Part shown: positions 1-7,346 of the stretch, piece after piece
Position numbering within the stretch: position 1 is the stretch's first letter
Layout of the letters: every line of letters begins with the position of its first letter
Assembly (NCBI RefSeq): GCF_000331775.1
Contig: NZ_CAPJ01000165.1
Span: 1-12,292 of the forward strand
Length of the DNA stretch: 12,292 bases
Origin: Xanthomonas translucens pv. translucens DSM 18974
GTDB lineage: Bacteria; Pseudomonadota; Gammaproteobacteria; Xanthomonadales; Xanthomonadaceae
Direction: 5' to 3'
The notes under the pieces: model-generated
Database searches by the model: none
Seen by the model: only the letters and a program-made list of their open reading frames with translations
What the model was told of the DNA's origin: nothing
Program-made: the position numbers and the translations under genes

Positions 1-141
1 CCAGTGCGCCGACGCCACCACGATCGCGCGCGGACGCGGCAGCGCCGCCGCCAGTTCGGCCAGGCGCACGCCGACCAGGCCCGGATCCAGCGCGGTCATC
101 GGCGAACCGTGCGAGATGTACAGCGAGGGCAGACGCGGCAT
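1..141 (-). CDS. DODA-type (LigB-like) extradiol ring-cleavage dioxygenase, N-terminal fragment
   Basis: Only the first 47 codons lie in the window, and the gene continues past its left edge. The fragment starts MPRLPSLYISHGSPM and ends in VVASAHW. SHGSP near residue 10 followed by SAHW near residue 45 is the signature opening of the class III extradiol dioxygenase family that includes 4,5-DOPA dioxygenase (YgiD-like). In that family the His of SHGSP and the His of SAHW help bind the catalytic metal (Zn or Fe). The start is supported by a GGAG eight bases upstream on the minus strand. The gene diverges from the LysR-type regulator at 322, which suggests, without proof, that the regulator controls it. 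Substrate cannot be assigned from this fragment. Confidence 0.85.
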   Translation of the reverse strand, partial: MPRLPSLYISHGSPMTALDPGLVGVRLAELAAALPRPRAIVVASAHW

Positions 142-321
142 GATGGCTTCTCCAGGAGGATGCGGCGCTGCGTGCGCCGGCCGGGACCTTGCCGCGAGCG
201 GCGGCACCTACATGCGTTGGCGGCGTTGGCGGTAGCCATGGCAGCGGATCCACAGGATATTCCCGACGTCCGAAGAGATAAATTACCCTGCGACCGGATA
301 TCTATTTCAGGAACGGCAACA
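142..321. promoter_or_regulatory. Divergent intergenic region between dioxygenase and LysR regulator
   Basis: This 180-bp gap between two divergent starts should hold both promoters and, by analogy with LysR-type regulators that control their divergent neighbour, the regulator's binding site. The stretch around 251-310 is clearly more AT-rich than its surroundings and contains a -10-like TAAATT (279-284) and two copies of GGATAT about 41 bp apart. No -35 element is convincing, so no exact promoter is called. Confidence 0.4.
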
Positions 322-1230
322 ATGGATACGCTGGAAGCGATGCGCGTGTTCGTCACCGTGGTCGACCGCAACGGCTTCAACAGCGCCGCCGAGGCGCTGG
401 GCATGTCCACCGCCAGCGTCACCCGGCAGGTGGCCTGGCTGGAGAAGCGGCTGGGCCTGCGCCTGCTCAACCGCACCACCCGCCGGGTCAGCCCGAGCAG
501 CGTCGGCACCGCGTATTACCAGCGCTGCCAGGTGCTGCTGGCCGAGTTCGACGACATGGAGGCGGCGGTCGGCGAGCAGGCGCTGACTCCGTCCGGCACG
601 CTGCGCATCAACGCGCCCTTCAGCTTCAGCATCGCCCGGCTGGGGCCGCGCCTGGCCGGCTACCGCGCGCGCTATCCGCAGGTCGCGCTGGACCTGTCGC
701 TGTCCGATCGCATGGTGGACATCGTCGAGGAAGGCTACGACATGGCGATCCGCATCACCCGCCAGGTCACCCCGACCCTGATCGCGCGCAAGCTCGGCCA
801 GGTGCAGGCCGCTCTGTACGCCGCGCCGGCCTACCTGCAACGCGCCGGCACGCCGCGCCTGGCTGCCGACATCGCCGGCCACGAATTCCTGACCTACAGC
901 TACATGCCGCTGGACGAGATCGCCCTGCACGGCCCCGACGGCGAGACAAGGGTGCGCGTGCAGGGCGGGCTGCGCGCCAACAGCGGCGACGTGCTGCGCG
1001 AGGCCGCCATCGCCGGCATGGGCATCGTCCTGCAGCCGGACTTCATCGCCCAGGACGCGCTGCAGGACGGCCGCCTGGTGCGGGTGCTGCCCGAGCACCG
1101 GCTCGGCCCGATCGGCGTCTACGCGGTCTATGCCAGCCGCAGTCATCTGGCACCGAAGGTGCGCAGCTTCATCGACTACCTGGTCGAAGTCGGCATCGAG
1201 CGCGAGATGCACGGCGCCACGGCGCCCTGA
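322..1230 (+). CDS. LysR-type transcriptional regulator
   Basis: A complete 302-residue protein, the normal length for the family. Residues 2-61 form the N-terminal winged helix-turn-helix, including SAAEALGMSTASVTRQV and the wing segment RLGLRLLNRTTRRV. Residues from about 90 to 295 are the periplasmic-binding-protein-like effector domain, opening with LRINAPFSF and ending with HLAPKVRSFIDYL. The reading frame is open back to position 4, but ATG 322 is chosen because it begins exactly where LysR homology begins and has an AGGA (309-312) nine bases upstream. The longer version would overlap the divergent dioxygenase. It resembles the large group near aromatic-metabolism and quinone-reductase genes. 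It probably acts on the dioxygenase at 1-141 and perhaps the flavodoxin-like gene downstream. The inducer is unknown. Confidence 0.93.
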   Translation: MDTLEAMRVFVTVVDRNGFNSAAEALGMSTASVTRQVAWLEKRLGLRLLNRTTRRVSPSSVGTAYYQRCQVLLAEFDDMEAAVGEQALTPSGTLRINAPFSFSIARLGPRLAGYRARYPQVALDLSLSDRMVDIVEEGYDMAIRITRQVTPTLIARKLGQVQAALYAAPAYLQRAGTPRLAADIAGHEFLTYSYMPLDEIALHGPDGETRVRVQGGLRANSGDVLREAAIAGMGIVLQPDFIAQDALQDGRLVRVLPEHRLGPIGVYAVYASRSHLAPKVRSFIDYLVEVGIEREMHGATAP

Positions 1231-1346
1231 GGCGGCGAGCGGCAGGCGCACGGCGGCGGCCGGCCGGTCGAACACAACATCCCGCGCGTGGCAATGATCG
1301 AAGCGGCGGCGCATGCGCACAATGCCCGCGTTTCCCCCGTCATTTC

Positions 1347-1351
1347 AGGAG
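1347..1351 (+). promoter_or_regulatory. Ribosome binding site of the flavodoxin-family gene
   Basis: AGGAG, seven bases before ATG 1359. It fixes the start of the 189-residue protein against longer frames that run through this position. Confidence 0.75.
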
Positions 1352-1358
1352 CTCCCCG

Positions 1359-1928
1359 ATGAGCAAGATCGCGATCGTCTATTTCAGCGGCTACGGCCAT
1401 ACCGTCAAGCAGGCCGAGGCAGTGCACGCCGGTGCCGCCAGCGTCGGCGCCGCCACGCTGTACCGCATCGACCAGGACGGCAACCTGGCGGACGGCGCCT
1501 GGGAAGCGATCGGCCAGGCCGATGCGATCGTCTACGGCAGCCCGACCTACATGGGCGGCCCGGCCTGGCAGTTCAAGAAGTTCGCCGACGCCAGCTCCAA
1601 GCCGTGGTTCGCGCAGGCGTGGAAGGACAAGATCGCCGCCGGCTTCACCAACTCGGCCTCGGTCAACGGCGACAAGTTCGCCACCATCGAATATTTCTGG
1701 ACCCTGTCGCAGCAGCACGGCCAGATCTGGGTCGGCACCGGCCTGCTGCCGGCCAACACCAAAGCCCACGGCCCGGCCGACGTGAACTGGACCGCCGGCT
1801 CCGGCGGCGCGCTGGCGATCTCGCCGTCGGACGCCTCGCCGGAAGAGGCGCCGCGCGCCGGCGACCTGGAAACCGCCAGGCTGCTCGGCCAGCGGGTGGC
1901 CGAATACGCGGCCAAGCTCAAGGGCTGA
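1359..1928 (+). CDS. Flavodoxin-family protein, NAD(P)H:quinone oxidoreductase-like (WrbA-related)
   Basis: A 189-residue single-domain cytoplasmic flavoprotein. The N-terminal strand and phosphate loop (residues 5-16, IVYFSGYGHTVK) match the FMN phosphate-binding site of flavodoxins and WrbA-like quinone reductases. GSPTYMGGP (60-68) is the second FMN-contacting loop. Such enzymes usually pass two electrons from NAD(P)H to quinones. An AGGAG (1347-1351) seven bases before ATG 1359 is a good ribosome binding site. The 128-nt gap after the LysR gene suggests its own promoter. The nearby ring-cleaving dioxygenase would fit a quinone or catechol detoxification role, but that is inference. Assignment to WrbA itself is not claimed, because the protein is somewhat short and I cannot align it. 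Confidence 0.88.
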   Translation: MSKIAIVYFSGYGHTVKQAEAVHAGAASVGAATLYRIDQDGNLADGAWEAIGQADAIVYGSPTYMGGPAWQFKKFADASSKPWFAQAWKDKIAAGFTNSASVNGDKFATIEYFWTLSQQHGQIWVGTGLLPANTKAHGPADVNWTAGSGGALAISPSDASPEEAPRAGDLETARLLGQRVAEYAAKLKG

Positions 1929-1937
1929 GCCGCGTAC

Positions 1938-1966
1938 GGCGTCGCCACCGCCATGCGGGCGACGCC
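1938..1966. terminator. Hairpin between convergent genes
   Basis: GGCGTCGC (1938-1945) pairs with GCGACGCC (1959-1966). Inside it CCGC (1948-1951) pairs with GCGG (1955-1958) around a 3-nt loop, leaving a 2-nt bulge. It lies ten bases after the flavodoxin-like stop and before the 3' end of the convergent minus-strand LysR remnant, where a two-way terminator would be expected. No T tract follows on either strand, so intrinsic termination is uncertain. Confidence 0.45.
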
Positions 1967-2019
1967 GGTTCCGCGTTGGCACGACCGGTGCCGGCACCGA
2001 ACACCAACGGACGCGGTGG

Positions 2020-2829
2020 CTACCCCGCCGCCGCGTTCGCCGCGCGTAGATGGTCGATGAACACGCGCAGTTTCGGCGCCAGTGTGTTCGCGCGCCGGGT
2101 AGTAGAGATGGAAACCGGCGAAGGGCTGCTGCCAGTCGTCGAGCACGCGCAGCAGGCGGCTGGCGGCGACATCGGCGGCGACCACCGATTCAAAGCCCTG
2201 CGCCAGGCCCAGCCCGGCCAGCGCCGCGGCATGGGTCAGGCCGCTGTCGTTGAACACCAGGGTGCCGCTCACCTCCACCTCGAAATCGCGGCCGTCGCGG
2301 CTGAACTCCCAGGCCATGCGCCGGCCATTGCTCAGGCGATGCACGATGCAGTCGTGGTCGACCAGGTCGGCCGGCGTGCGCGGCGGCGCATGCCGCCGGA
2401 AATAGTCCGGTGCGGCGCAGATCACCTGGCGCTGCAGCGGCCCCAGCGGCACCGCGATCATGTCGCGGGCCAGGCATTCGCCCAGCCGGATGCCGGCATC
2501 GAAGCCCTTGGCCACCACGTCCACCAGCGCCGGGTCCACGCACAATTCCACTTCGATCTGCGGATAGCGGGCCAGGAACGCCGGTAGCCACGGCATCACC
2601 AGTTGGTCGGCGACCACCCGCGGCAGGGTGATGCGCAGGCGCCCGGCCGGACGTTCGCGCACCGTGTCAAGGTCCAGGAACGCCGCCTCGATCTGCGCCA
2701 GGCTCGGCGTCACCCGTTGCAGGAAGCGCGCGCCGTGTTCGCTCAGCGCCACCCGGCGCGTGGTCCGGTCCAGCGCGCGCACCCTCTGCGACAGGGCCGA
2801 GGCCGAGACGCCGAATTCGGCGGCGGCGC
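2020..2829 (-). pseudogene. LysR-type regulator, 5'-truncated, internally deleted and frameshifted
   Basis: Most of a LysR-type regulator can be read on the minus strand, but three lesions argue that it is dead. First, homology starts inside the helix-turn-helix (AAAEFGVSASALSQRVRALD), so the start codon and roughly the first 20 residues are missing. Second, ALD runs straight into RTTRRVALSEHG; the usual nine-or-so residues of the wing (like RLGLRLLN in the intact regulator at 322) are absent, with the junction at 2767/2768. Third, the frame breaks at GTGTGTT (2082-2088): upstream it reads LYYPAREH, while the proper tail LAPKLRVFIDHLRA appears one frame over and stops at 2020. The effector domain between these points (LRITLPRVVADQLV onward) is otherwise well preserved, suggesting recent decay. 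A sequencing error could explain the frameshift but not the missing 5' end. Confidence 0.85.
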
Positions 2830-3080
2830 AGGTGGCGCTGGCCTGGCTGCTGCAGCGGCCGGGCGGCGGCGCGATCCCGATCGTCGGCGCGCGCACCCTG
2901 GCGCAGCTGGACGACAACCTCGGCGCGCTGGAACTGCAACTGGACGCGGCGCAGCTGCAGCGGCTGGATGCGGTCAGCGCGGTGGCGCATCCGTTCCCGC
3001 ACGCGTTCGTGCGCCTGCCGATGCCGCGGCAACTGGTACCCGGCGGCACCCAGCTGCGGCCACGTACGCCGGCGATCTGA
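2820..3080 (+). pseudogene. Aldo/keto reductase, C-terminal remnant
   Basis: From about 2820 the plus strand reads AAAQVALAWLLQRP, then IPIVGARTLAQLDDNLGAL, and stops at 3080. This is the C-terminal fifth of an aldo/keto reductase: the AQVALAWLLQ helix, then the NADPH-contacting IP(I/V)xGxR loop and DNLGAL helix. The family is normally about 330 residues. Only about 86 codons are present, with no barrel core, catalytic tetrad or start. Upstream the frame runs antisense into the broken LysR gene. It shares the family pattern with the intact reductase at 3326 but differs at many positions, so it is not simply a recent copy. It is most likely the other half of a divergent LysR/reductase pair cut by one deletion. 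Confidence 0.85.
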
Positions 3081-3150
3081 ACCGCGCCGCCGACGCGTGA
3101 CGGAACGCGGCACTGACTTTGCGCAAACGTCGGCCATGGCATGGTCGGCG

Positions 3151-3217
3151 CCTGCGCAATCGCGGCGCGGCGCGGCGGCGCGATTGCAGGATCGGACAAG
3201 GATCCTGCGCGATCGCG
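3151..3217 (+). other. Two mutually exclusive hairpins upstream of the aldo/keto reductase
   Basis: Hairpin A: CCTGC plus AATCGCG (3151-3155 and 3158-3164, two-base bulge) pairs with CGCGATTGCAGG (3179-3190) around a 14-nt GC loop. Hairpin B: GCAGGATC (3186-3193) pairs with GATCCTGC (3201-3208) around a 7-nt loop, and extends outward, past a two-base bulge and one wobble pair, with 3179-3185 against 3211-3217. Both use 3179-3190, so they cannot form together. CCTGCGCAATCGCG (3151-3164) also recurs with one change at 3204-3217. No T tract follows. This could be a terminator for the decayed gene, a structured leader of the next gene, or a palindromic repeat. The rest of 3081-3325 shows no gene. 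Confidence 0.5.
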
Positions 3218-3313
3218 ATAACGCATCGCCGCGCCGCGCTCGCATTCTCCGTACCCCGCGACCACAGCGTGCGCGCCGCATCTTTTCTTCCACGTCGCTT
3301 CCCGCTTTCAAAC

Positions 3314-3318
3314 AGGAG
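3314..3318 (+). promoter_or_regulatory. Ribosome binding site of the intact aldo/keto reductase
   Basis: AGGAG, seven bases before ATG 3326. It decides the start: the frame is open from 3119, but the extra residues are low-complexity and have no family homology. Confidence 0.8.
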
Positions 3319-3325
3319 TTTCCCG

Positions 3326-4321
<996 letters not shown>

Positions 4322-4337
4322 CCCACGCTGCGCGGTC

Positions 4338-4377
4338 GCGGCGGCGGCGCGGGCGGATTTGCCCGCACCGCCGCCGC
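4338..4377 (+). terminator. Very stable GC hairpin after the aldo/keto reductase
   Basis: The inner stem GCGGGC (4349-4354) pairs with GCCCGC (4361-4366) around the loop GGATTT. After one C/A mismatch, ten further base pairs join 4338-4347 to 4368-4377. It starts 17 bases after the reductase stop, so termination is the natural reading. There is no T tract, and it ends only five bases before the next gene's ATG, so it could also limit that gene's translation. Confidence 0.6.
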
Positions 4378-4382
4378 GCCGC

Positions 4383-5096
4383 ATGATGCGGGGCGTGATC
4401 TCGTTCATCGTCCCCGCCCACGACGAAGCCGCCCTGATCGGCGACACCCTGGCGTGGCTGCATATCGCCGCCGACGCCTTGCGGCTGGACTACGAGACGC
4501 TCGTCGTCGCCGACGCCTGCAGCGACGACACCGCGCAGATCGCGCGCCGCCACGGCGCGCAGGTGCTGGACGTGCAACTGCGGCATATCGCCGCCGCCCG
4601 CAATGCCGGCGCCGCCGCCAGCCGTGGCCGTTACCTGCTGTTCGTCGATGCCGACACCCGCGTCAACACGCCGCTGCTGGCCGCGGCGCTGCGCGCGCTG
4701 CACACCGGCGCGGTCGGCGGCGGCGCGCAGGTGCAGCTGCTCGGCGACATCGCCTGGCACGAACGCATGGCGCAAACCGTGTTCGCCTGGCTGTTCCGCC
4801 GCACCGGCATCGCCCCGGGCTGCTTCCTGTTCTGCACGCGCAGCGCGTTCGACGCCGCCGGCGGCTTCGACGAACGCTACTACGCCGGCGAGGACGTGGC
4901 GCTGAGCCGCGCGCTGGCCCGGCGCGGGCGCTTGGTGATCCTGCGCGAGCCGGTGCACACCTCCGACCGCAAGCTGCGCAGCTTCAGCAAGCGCGAGCAC
5001 CTGGGCCTGCTGCTGCAGCTGCTGCGCCGCGGCCGCGGCATGCTGCGTTCGCGCGACGCGCTCGGCTTCTGGTACGGGCAGCGCCGCGGCCGCTAG
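4383..5096 (+). CDS. Family 2 glycosyltransferase
   Basis: A 237-residue GT-A fold glycosyltransferase. The start ISFIVPAHDEAALIGDTL (from residue 6) is the classic GT2 opening. DACSDDT (44-50) is the nucleotide-contacting segment, VDADTR (88-93) carries the metal-binding DxD, and AGGFDERYYAGEDVAL (159-174) holds the acceptor-side ED motif. It would move a sugar from an NDP- or polyprenyl-linked donor, with donor and acceptor unknown. No transmembrane helix is obvious, though the basic C-terminus (LLLQLLRRGRGML) could be membrane-peripheral. ATG 4383, the adjacent ATG 4386 and GTG 4395 are all possible starts and none has a good ribosome binding site. It lies 100 nt before the condensing-enzyme operon in the same direction and may belong to it. 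Confidence 0.87.
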   Translation: MMRGVISFIVPAHDEAALIGDTLAWLHIAADALRLDYETLVVADACSDDTAQIARRHGAQVLDVQLRHIAAARNAGAAASRGRYLLFVDADTRVNTPLLAAALRALHTGAVGGGAQVQLLGDIAWHERMAQTVFAWLFRRTGIAPGCFLFCTRSAFDAAGGFDERYYAGEDVALSRALARRGRLVILREPVHTSDRKLRSFSKREHLGLLLQLLRRGRGMLRSRDALGFWYGQRRGR

Positions 5097-5196
5097 CGCA
5101 CGCGCTCCATTCGCGGGCAGCACGCGCCGCAGCGGCGCGGTTGCCGGCGCCGATCCGCTGGCAGTACGCTGCGCCTCCTTTGCCCGAGCTTTGGCA
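5097..5196 (+). promoter_or_regulatory. Gap before the condensing-enzyme operon, with 17-bp palindrome
   Basis: CGCGCCGC (5123-5130) and GCGGCGCG (5132-5139) form a near-perfect palindrome centred on A5131. It could be an operator or a terminator-like hairpin after the glycosyltransferase. No convincing -35/-10 pair is visible; TTGCCG (5141) with TACGCT (5165) is the best candidate and is weak. Whether a promoter separates the glycosyltransferase from the next gene is open. Confidence 0.35.
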
Positions 5197-6213
5197 ATGA
5201 CCGTCGCCCCCAGCAGGCCCATCGCGGTGCGCATCCTCGGCACGGGCGACTATCTGCCGGCGCGGCAAGTGGCCTCGGACAGCTTCGACCAGCGTTGGGG
5301 CAAGCCCGCCGGCTGGACCCTGCGCCATGCCGGAGTCGGCGTGCGCCACTATGCCGGCGCCGACGAACCGGCCTCGCTGATGGGCGAACGCGCCGCGCGC
5401 GCGGCGCTGGCGGCGGCGCAGCTCGAACCGGACCAGGTCGATTGCGTGATCTCCGCCTGCAGCGTGATGGAACAGGCGATCCCGTGCAGCGCCGCGCTGC
5501 TGCACGCGCGGCTCGGCCTGCAGGGCAGCGGGTTGCCGGCGTTCGACATCAACGCCACCTGCCTGAGCTTCATCGCCGCGCTGGATCTGGCCGCCTGCGC
5601 GATCGCCGCCGGCCGCTACCGGCGGGTGCTGATCGTGTCCAGCGAGATCGCCAGCGTCGGCCTCAACGGCGAGGACATGGACACCGCGCCGCTGTTCGGC
5701 GACGGCGCCGCGGCGGCGGTGCTGGGCGCGGACAGCGGCGACAACGGCTCACAGCTGCTGGCCGCGCACCTGGAAACCTATTCCGAAGGCATCGAGCATT
5801 GCCGGGTCCGCGCCGGCGGCACGCGCCTGCGTCTGGAACATGGCATCGACGCGTTGCGCGCCGGCTCGCTGTTCGAAATGAACGGCCGCGCCACCTACCG
5901 GCTCGCCGCGGCGAAGTTGCCGGGGTTCCTGCAGCGGCTGCTGGACAAGGCCGGCGTCGAACTGGCGCAGTTGCAGCGGATCGTGCCGCACCAGGCCAGC
6001 GCCAAGGCGCTGCGGCATCTGCAGGGCGCGCTGCGGCTGGCGCCGGACACGCTGGTCAACGTGATCGGCGAACGCGGCAACCAGATGGCCGCCTCGATCC
6101 CCAGCGCCCTGCACCAGGCCATCGCCGACGGCCGCATCGTGCGCGGCGACCTGATCGGCCTGGTCGGCTCCGGCGCCGGGCTGGCGTTCGGCGGCGCGGT
6201 GCTCAGGTACTGA
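5197..6213 (+). CDS. 3-oxoacyl-ACP synthase III-like condensing enzyme (FabH/OleA-type thiolase fold)
   Basis: A 338-residue protein of the KAS III family, close to the usual 320-350. The Cys-His-Asn triad is complete: Cys122 in DINATCLSFI, His265 in IVPHQAS and Asn295 in GERGNQMAASIP. LFGDGAAAAVLG (167-178) and the C-terminal GSGAGLAFGGAVL are further family landmarks. Such enzymes join an acyl thioester to malonyl-ACP or a second acyl-CoA. The usual GNTSAAS loop reads GNQMAAS, a change near the active site that fits a secondary-metabolic homologue rather than housekeeping FabH. ATG 5197 is preferred over TTG 5191, although neither has a strong ribosome binding site. One base separates its stop from the SDR, so the two are co-translated. 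OleA-like head-to-head condensation is possible, since the next gene resembles OleD, but no OleB or OleC is visible. Confidence 0.9.
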   Translation: MTVAPSRPIAVRILGTGDYLPARQVASDSFDQRWGKPAGWTLRHAGVGVRHYAGADEPASLMGERAARAALAAAQLEPDQVDCVISACSVMEQAIPCSAALLHARLGLQGSGLPAFDINATCLSFIAALDLAACAIAAGRYRRVLIVSSEIASVGLNGEDMDTAPLFGDGAAAAVLGADSGDNGSQLLAAHLETYSEGIEHCRVRAGGTRLRLEHGIDALRAGSLFEMNGRATYRLAAAKLPGFLQRLLDKAGVELAQLQRIVPHQASAKALRHLQGALRLAPDTLVNVIGERGNQMAASIPSALHQAIADGRIVRGDLIGLVGSGAGLAFGGAVLRY

Positions 6214-6214
6214 C

Positions 6215-7192
6215 ATGGCGCGCATCCTGGTCACTGGCGCCTCCGGCTTCATCGGCGCGCACATCGTCCGCACGCTCGCTGCCGACGGCGCGCAGGTCCG
6301 CGCCAGCGGCCGCAATGCCGCCGCGCTGGCCGCCTTCGCCGGCGATCCGCGCATCGACGTGGTCCGCGCCGACCTGTGCCGCGACGATCTGGCACCGCTG
6401 CTGCACGGCTGCGCTGCGGTGATCCACTGCGCCGCGCTGTCCGCGCCGTGGGCCAGTGCCGAGCTGTTCCGCCAGGCCAACGTGATCGCCACCGAACGCC
6501 TGCTTGCCGCCGCGCAGCGCGCGCAGCTGCGCCGCTTCGTGCACTTCAGTTCGCCGAGCATCTATTTCCGCTTCGCCGACCAATACCAGGTGACTGAGGA
6601 CTTCAGCCCGCCGGCGCGCTGGATCGGGGGCTATCCGCAGACCAAGTGGGAGGCGGAGGAAAAAGTACGTGCCGCCGCCGCGGCCGGGCTGCCGGCATTG
6701 GTGCTGCGCCCGCGCGCGGTGTTCGGCCCCGGCGACAACGCGATCGTGCCGCGGCTGCTGGCGATGGCGCAGCGCGGCTGGTTCCCGCTGGTGCACGGCG
6801 GACGCGCGATGATCGACGTGTGCTGCGTGGAGAACGCGGTGACCGCGGCGCTGGCCGCGCTGCGCGCCGAACACCTCGGCGACGGACGCGCCTACAACAT
6901 CAGCAACGGCACGCCGATCGCGGTGCGCGACCTGCTCACCCAGTTGTTCGCGGCGCTGCAACTGCGCGTGCGCCTGCTGCCGGTCCCGCGCCGCCTGGCC
7001 CTGGCGCTGGCCACGGTCGGCGAACAGATCGCGCTGCGCCGGCGCGGGCAACCGGAGCCGCGGCTGAGCCGCTACGGCATCGGCGTGCTCGGCTATTCGC
7101 ATACGCTGGACATCGGCCGCGCACGGCGCGAACTCGGCTACGCGCCGGTGCTGTCCACCGAGGCCGGGATCGCGGCCCTGGCGCGCACGTGA
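6215..7192 (+). CDS. Extended SDR / NAD-dependent epimerase-type reductase (OleD / 3-beta-HSD-like)
   Basis: A 325-residue extended short-chain dehydrogenase. The cofactor motif TGASGFIG (7-14) has the family GxxGxxG spacing (Gly8, Gly11, Gly14). The active site shows HFSSPSIYF (110-118) and Tyr140-xxx-Lys144 (YPQTK), a complete Ser-Tyr-Lys set. LRPRAVFGPGDNAIVPRLL in the middle of the chain is typical of the 3-beta-hydroxysteroid dehydrogenase and OleD branch; OleD reduces 2-alkyl-3-keto acids. Following a condensing enzyme by one base, it most plausibly reduces the beta-keto group of that product. A sugar epimerase role is less likely given the SSPSIYF signature and the neighbour, but cannot be excluded, especially with a glycosyltransferase nearby. 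Confidence 0.9.
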   Translation: MARILVTGASGFIGAHIVRTLAADGAQVRASGRNAAALAAFAGDPRIDVVRADLCRDDLAPLLHGCAAVIHCAALSAPWASAELFRQANVIATERLLAAAQRAQLRRFVHFSSPSIYFRFADQYQVTEDFSPPARWIGGYPQTKWEAEEKVRAAAAAGLPALVLRPRAVFGPGDNAIVPRLLAMAQRGWFPLVHGGRAMIDVCCVENAVTAALAALRAEHLGDGRAYNISNGTPIAVRDLLTQLFAALQLRVRLLPVPRRLALALATVGEQIALRRRGQPEPRLSRYGIGVLGYSHTLDIGRARRELGYAPVLSTEAGIAALART

Positions 7193-7249
7193 GCCAACCT
7201 CGGCAAGCTGCTGGCCAGCCCCCGGCCTACGCAGGCGCACGCGCCTTTA

Positions 7250-7322
7250 CACGTGCGGGAGGGACTTCAGTCCCGACGCGACTTACCCGCCAAAGTGTCG
7301 CGGCCGAAACATCGCCCCCCCA
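7250..7322 (+). repeat. Degenerate dispersed palindromic repeat inside the operon
   Basis: GGGAC TTCA GTCCC (7261-7274) is a five-bp hairpin with a TTCA tetraloop, flanked by GTGCGGGA before and GACGCGA after. I recognise the pattern GGAG(G/C)GACTTCAGTC(C/G)CGAC from memory as the first arm of a palindromic element scattered between genes in Xanthomonas and relatives. The expected opposite arm looks eroded: TGTCGCGGCCGAAACATCG (from 7293) keeps only its first part. It occupies much of the 154-nt gap between the SDR and the hydrolase, the only sizeable gap in the five-gene run. No other feature is seen in 7193-7346. Confidence 0.6.
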
Positions 7323-7346
7323 TCGCGCAGCCGGGCGGGAACGCAC

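Noticed and set aside
4..321. N-terminal extension of the LysR frame back to position 4
   Set aside because: The residues are Arg-rich and low-complexity, overlap the divergent dioxygenase, and LysR homology begins exactly at ATG 322, which has an AGGA upstream.
1313..2587. 424-codon plus-strand open frame
   Set aside because: Arg/Ala-rich out-of-frame reading of the flavodoxin-like gene, then antisense to the LysR remnant; typical high-GC shadow.
1547..3265. 572-codon minus-strand open frame
   Set aside because: It is a chimera of the LysR remnant with antisense of the flavodoxin-like gene and of the leader region; only 2020-2829 has homology.
4338..4380. GGC/GCC triplet runs as a tandem repeat or CRISPR-like array
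   Set aside because: They are explained by one hairpin and by general GC bias; there are no regularly spaced repeats with unique spacers.
5197..7192. Assigning the gene pair to the ole (olefin / beta-lactone) pathway as oleA and oleD
   Set aside because: OleB and OleC are absent from the window and the neighbours (MBL, ATP-grasp, acyltransferase) do not fit; only family resemblance is claimed.
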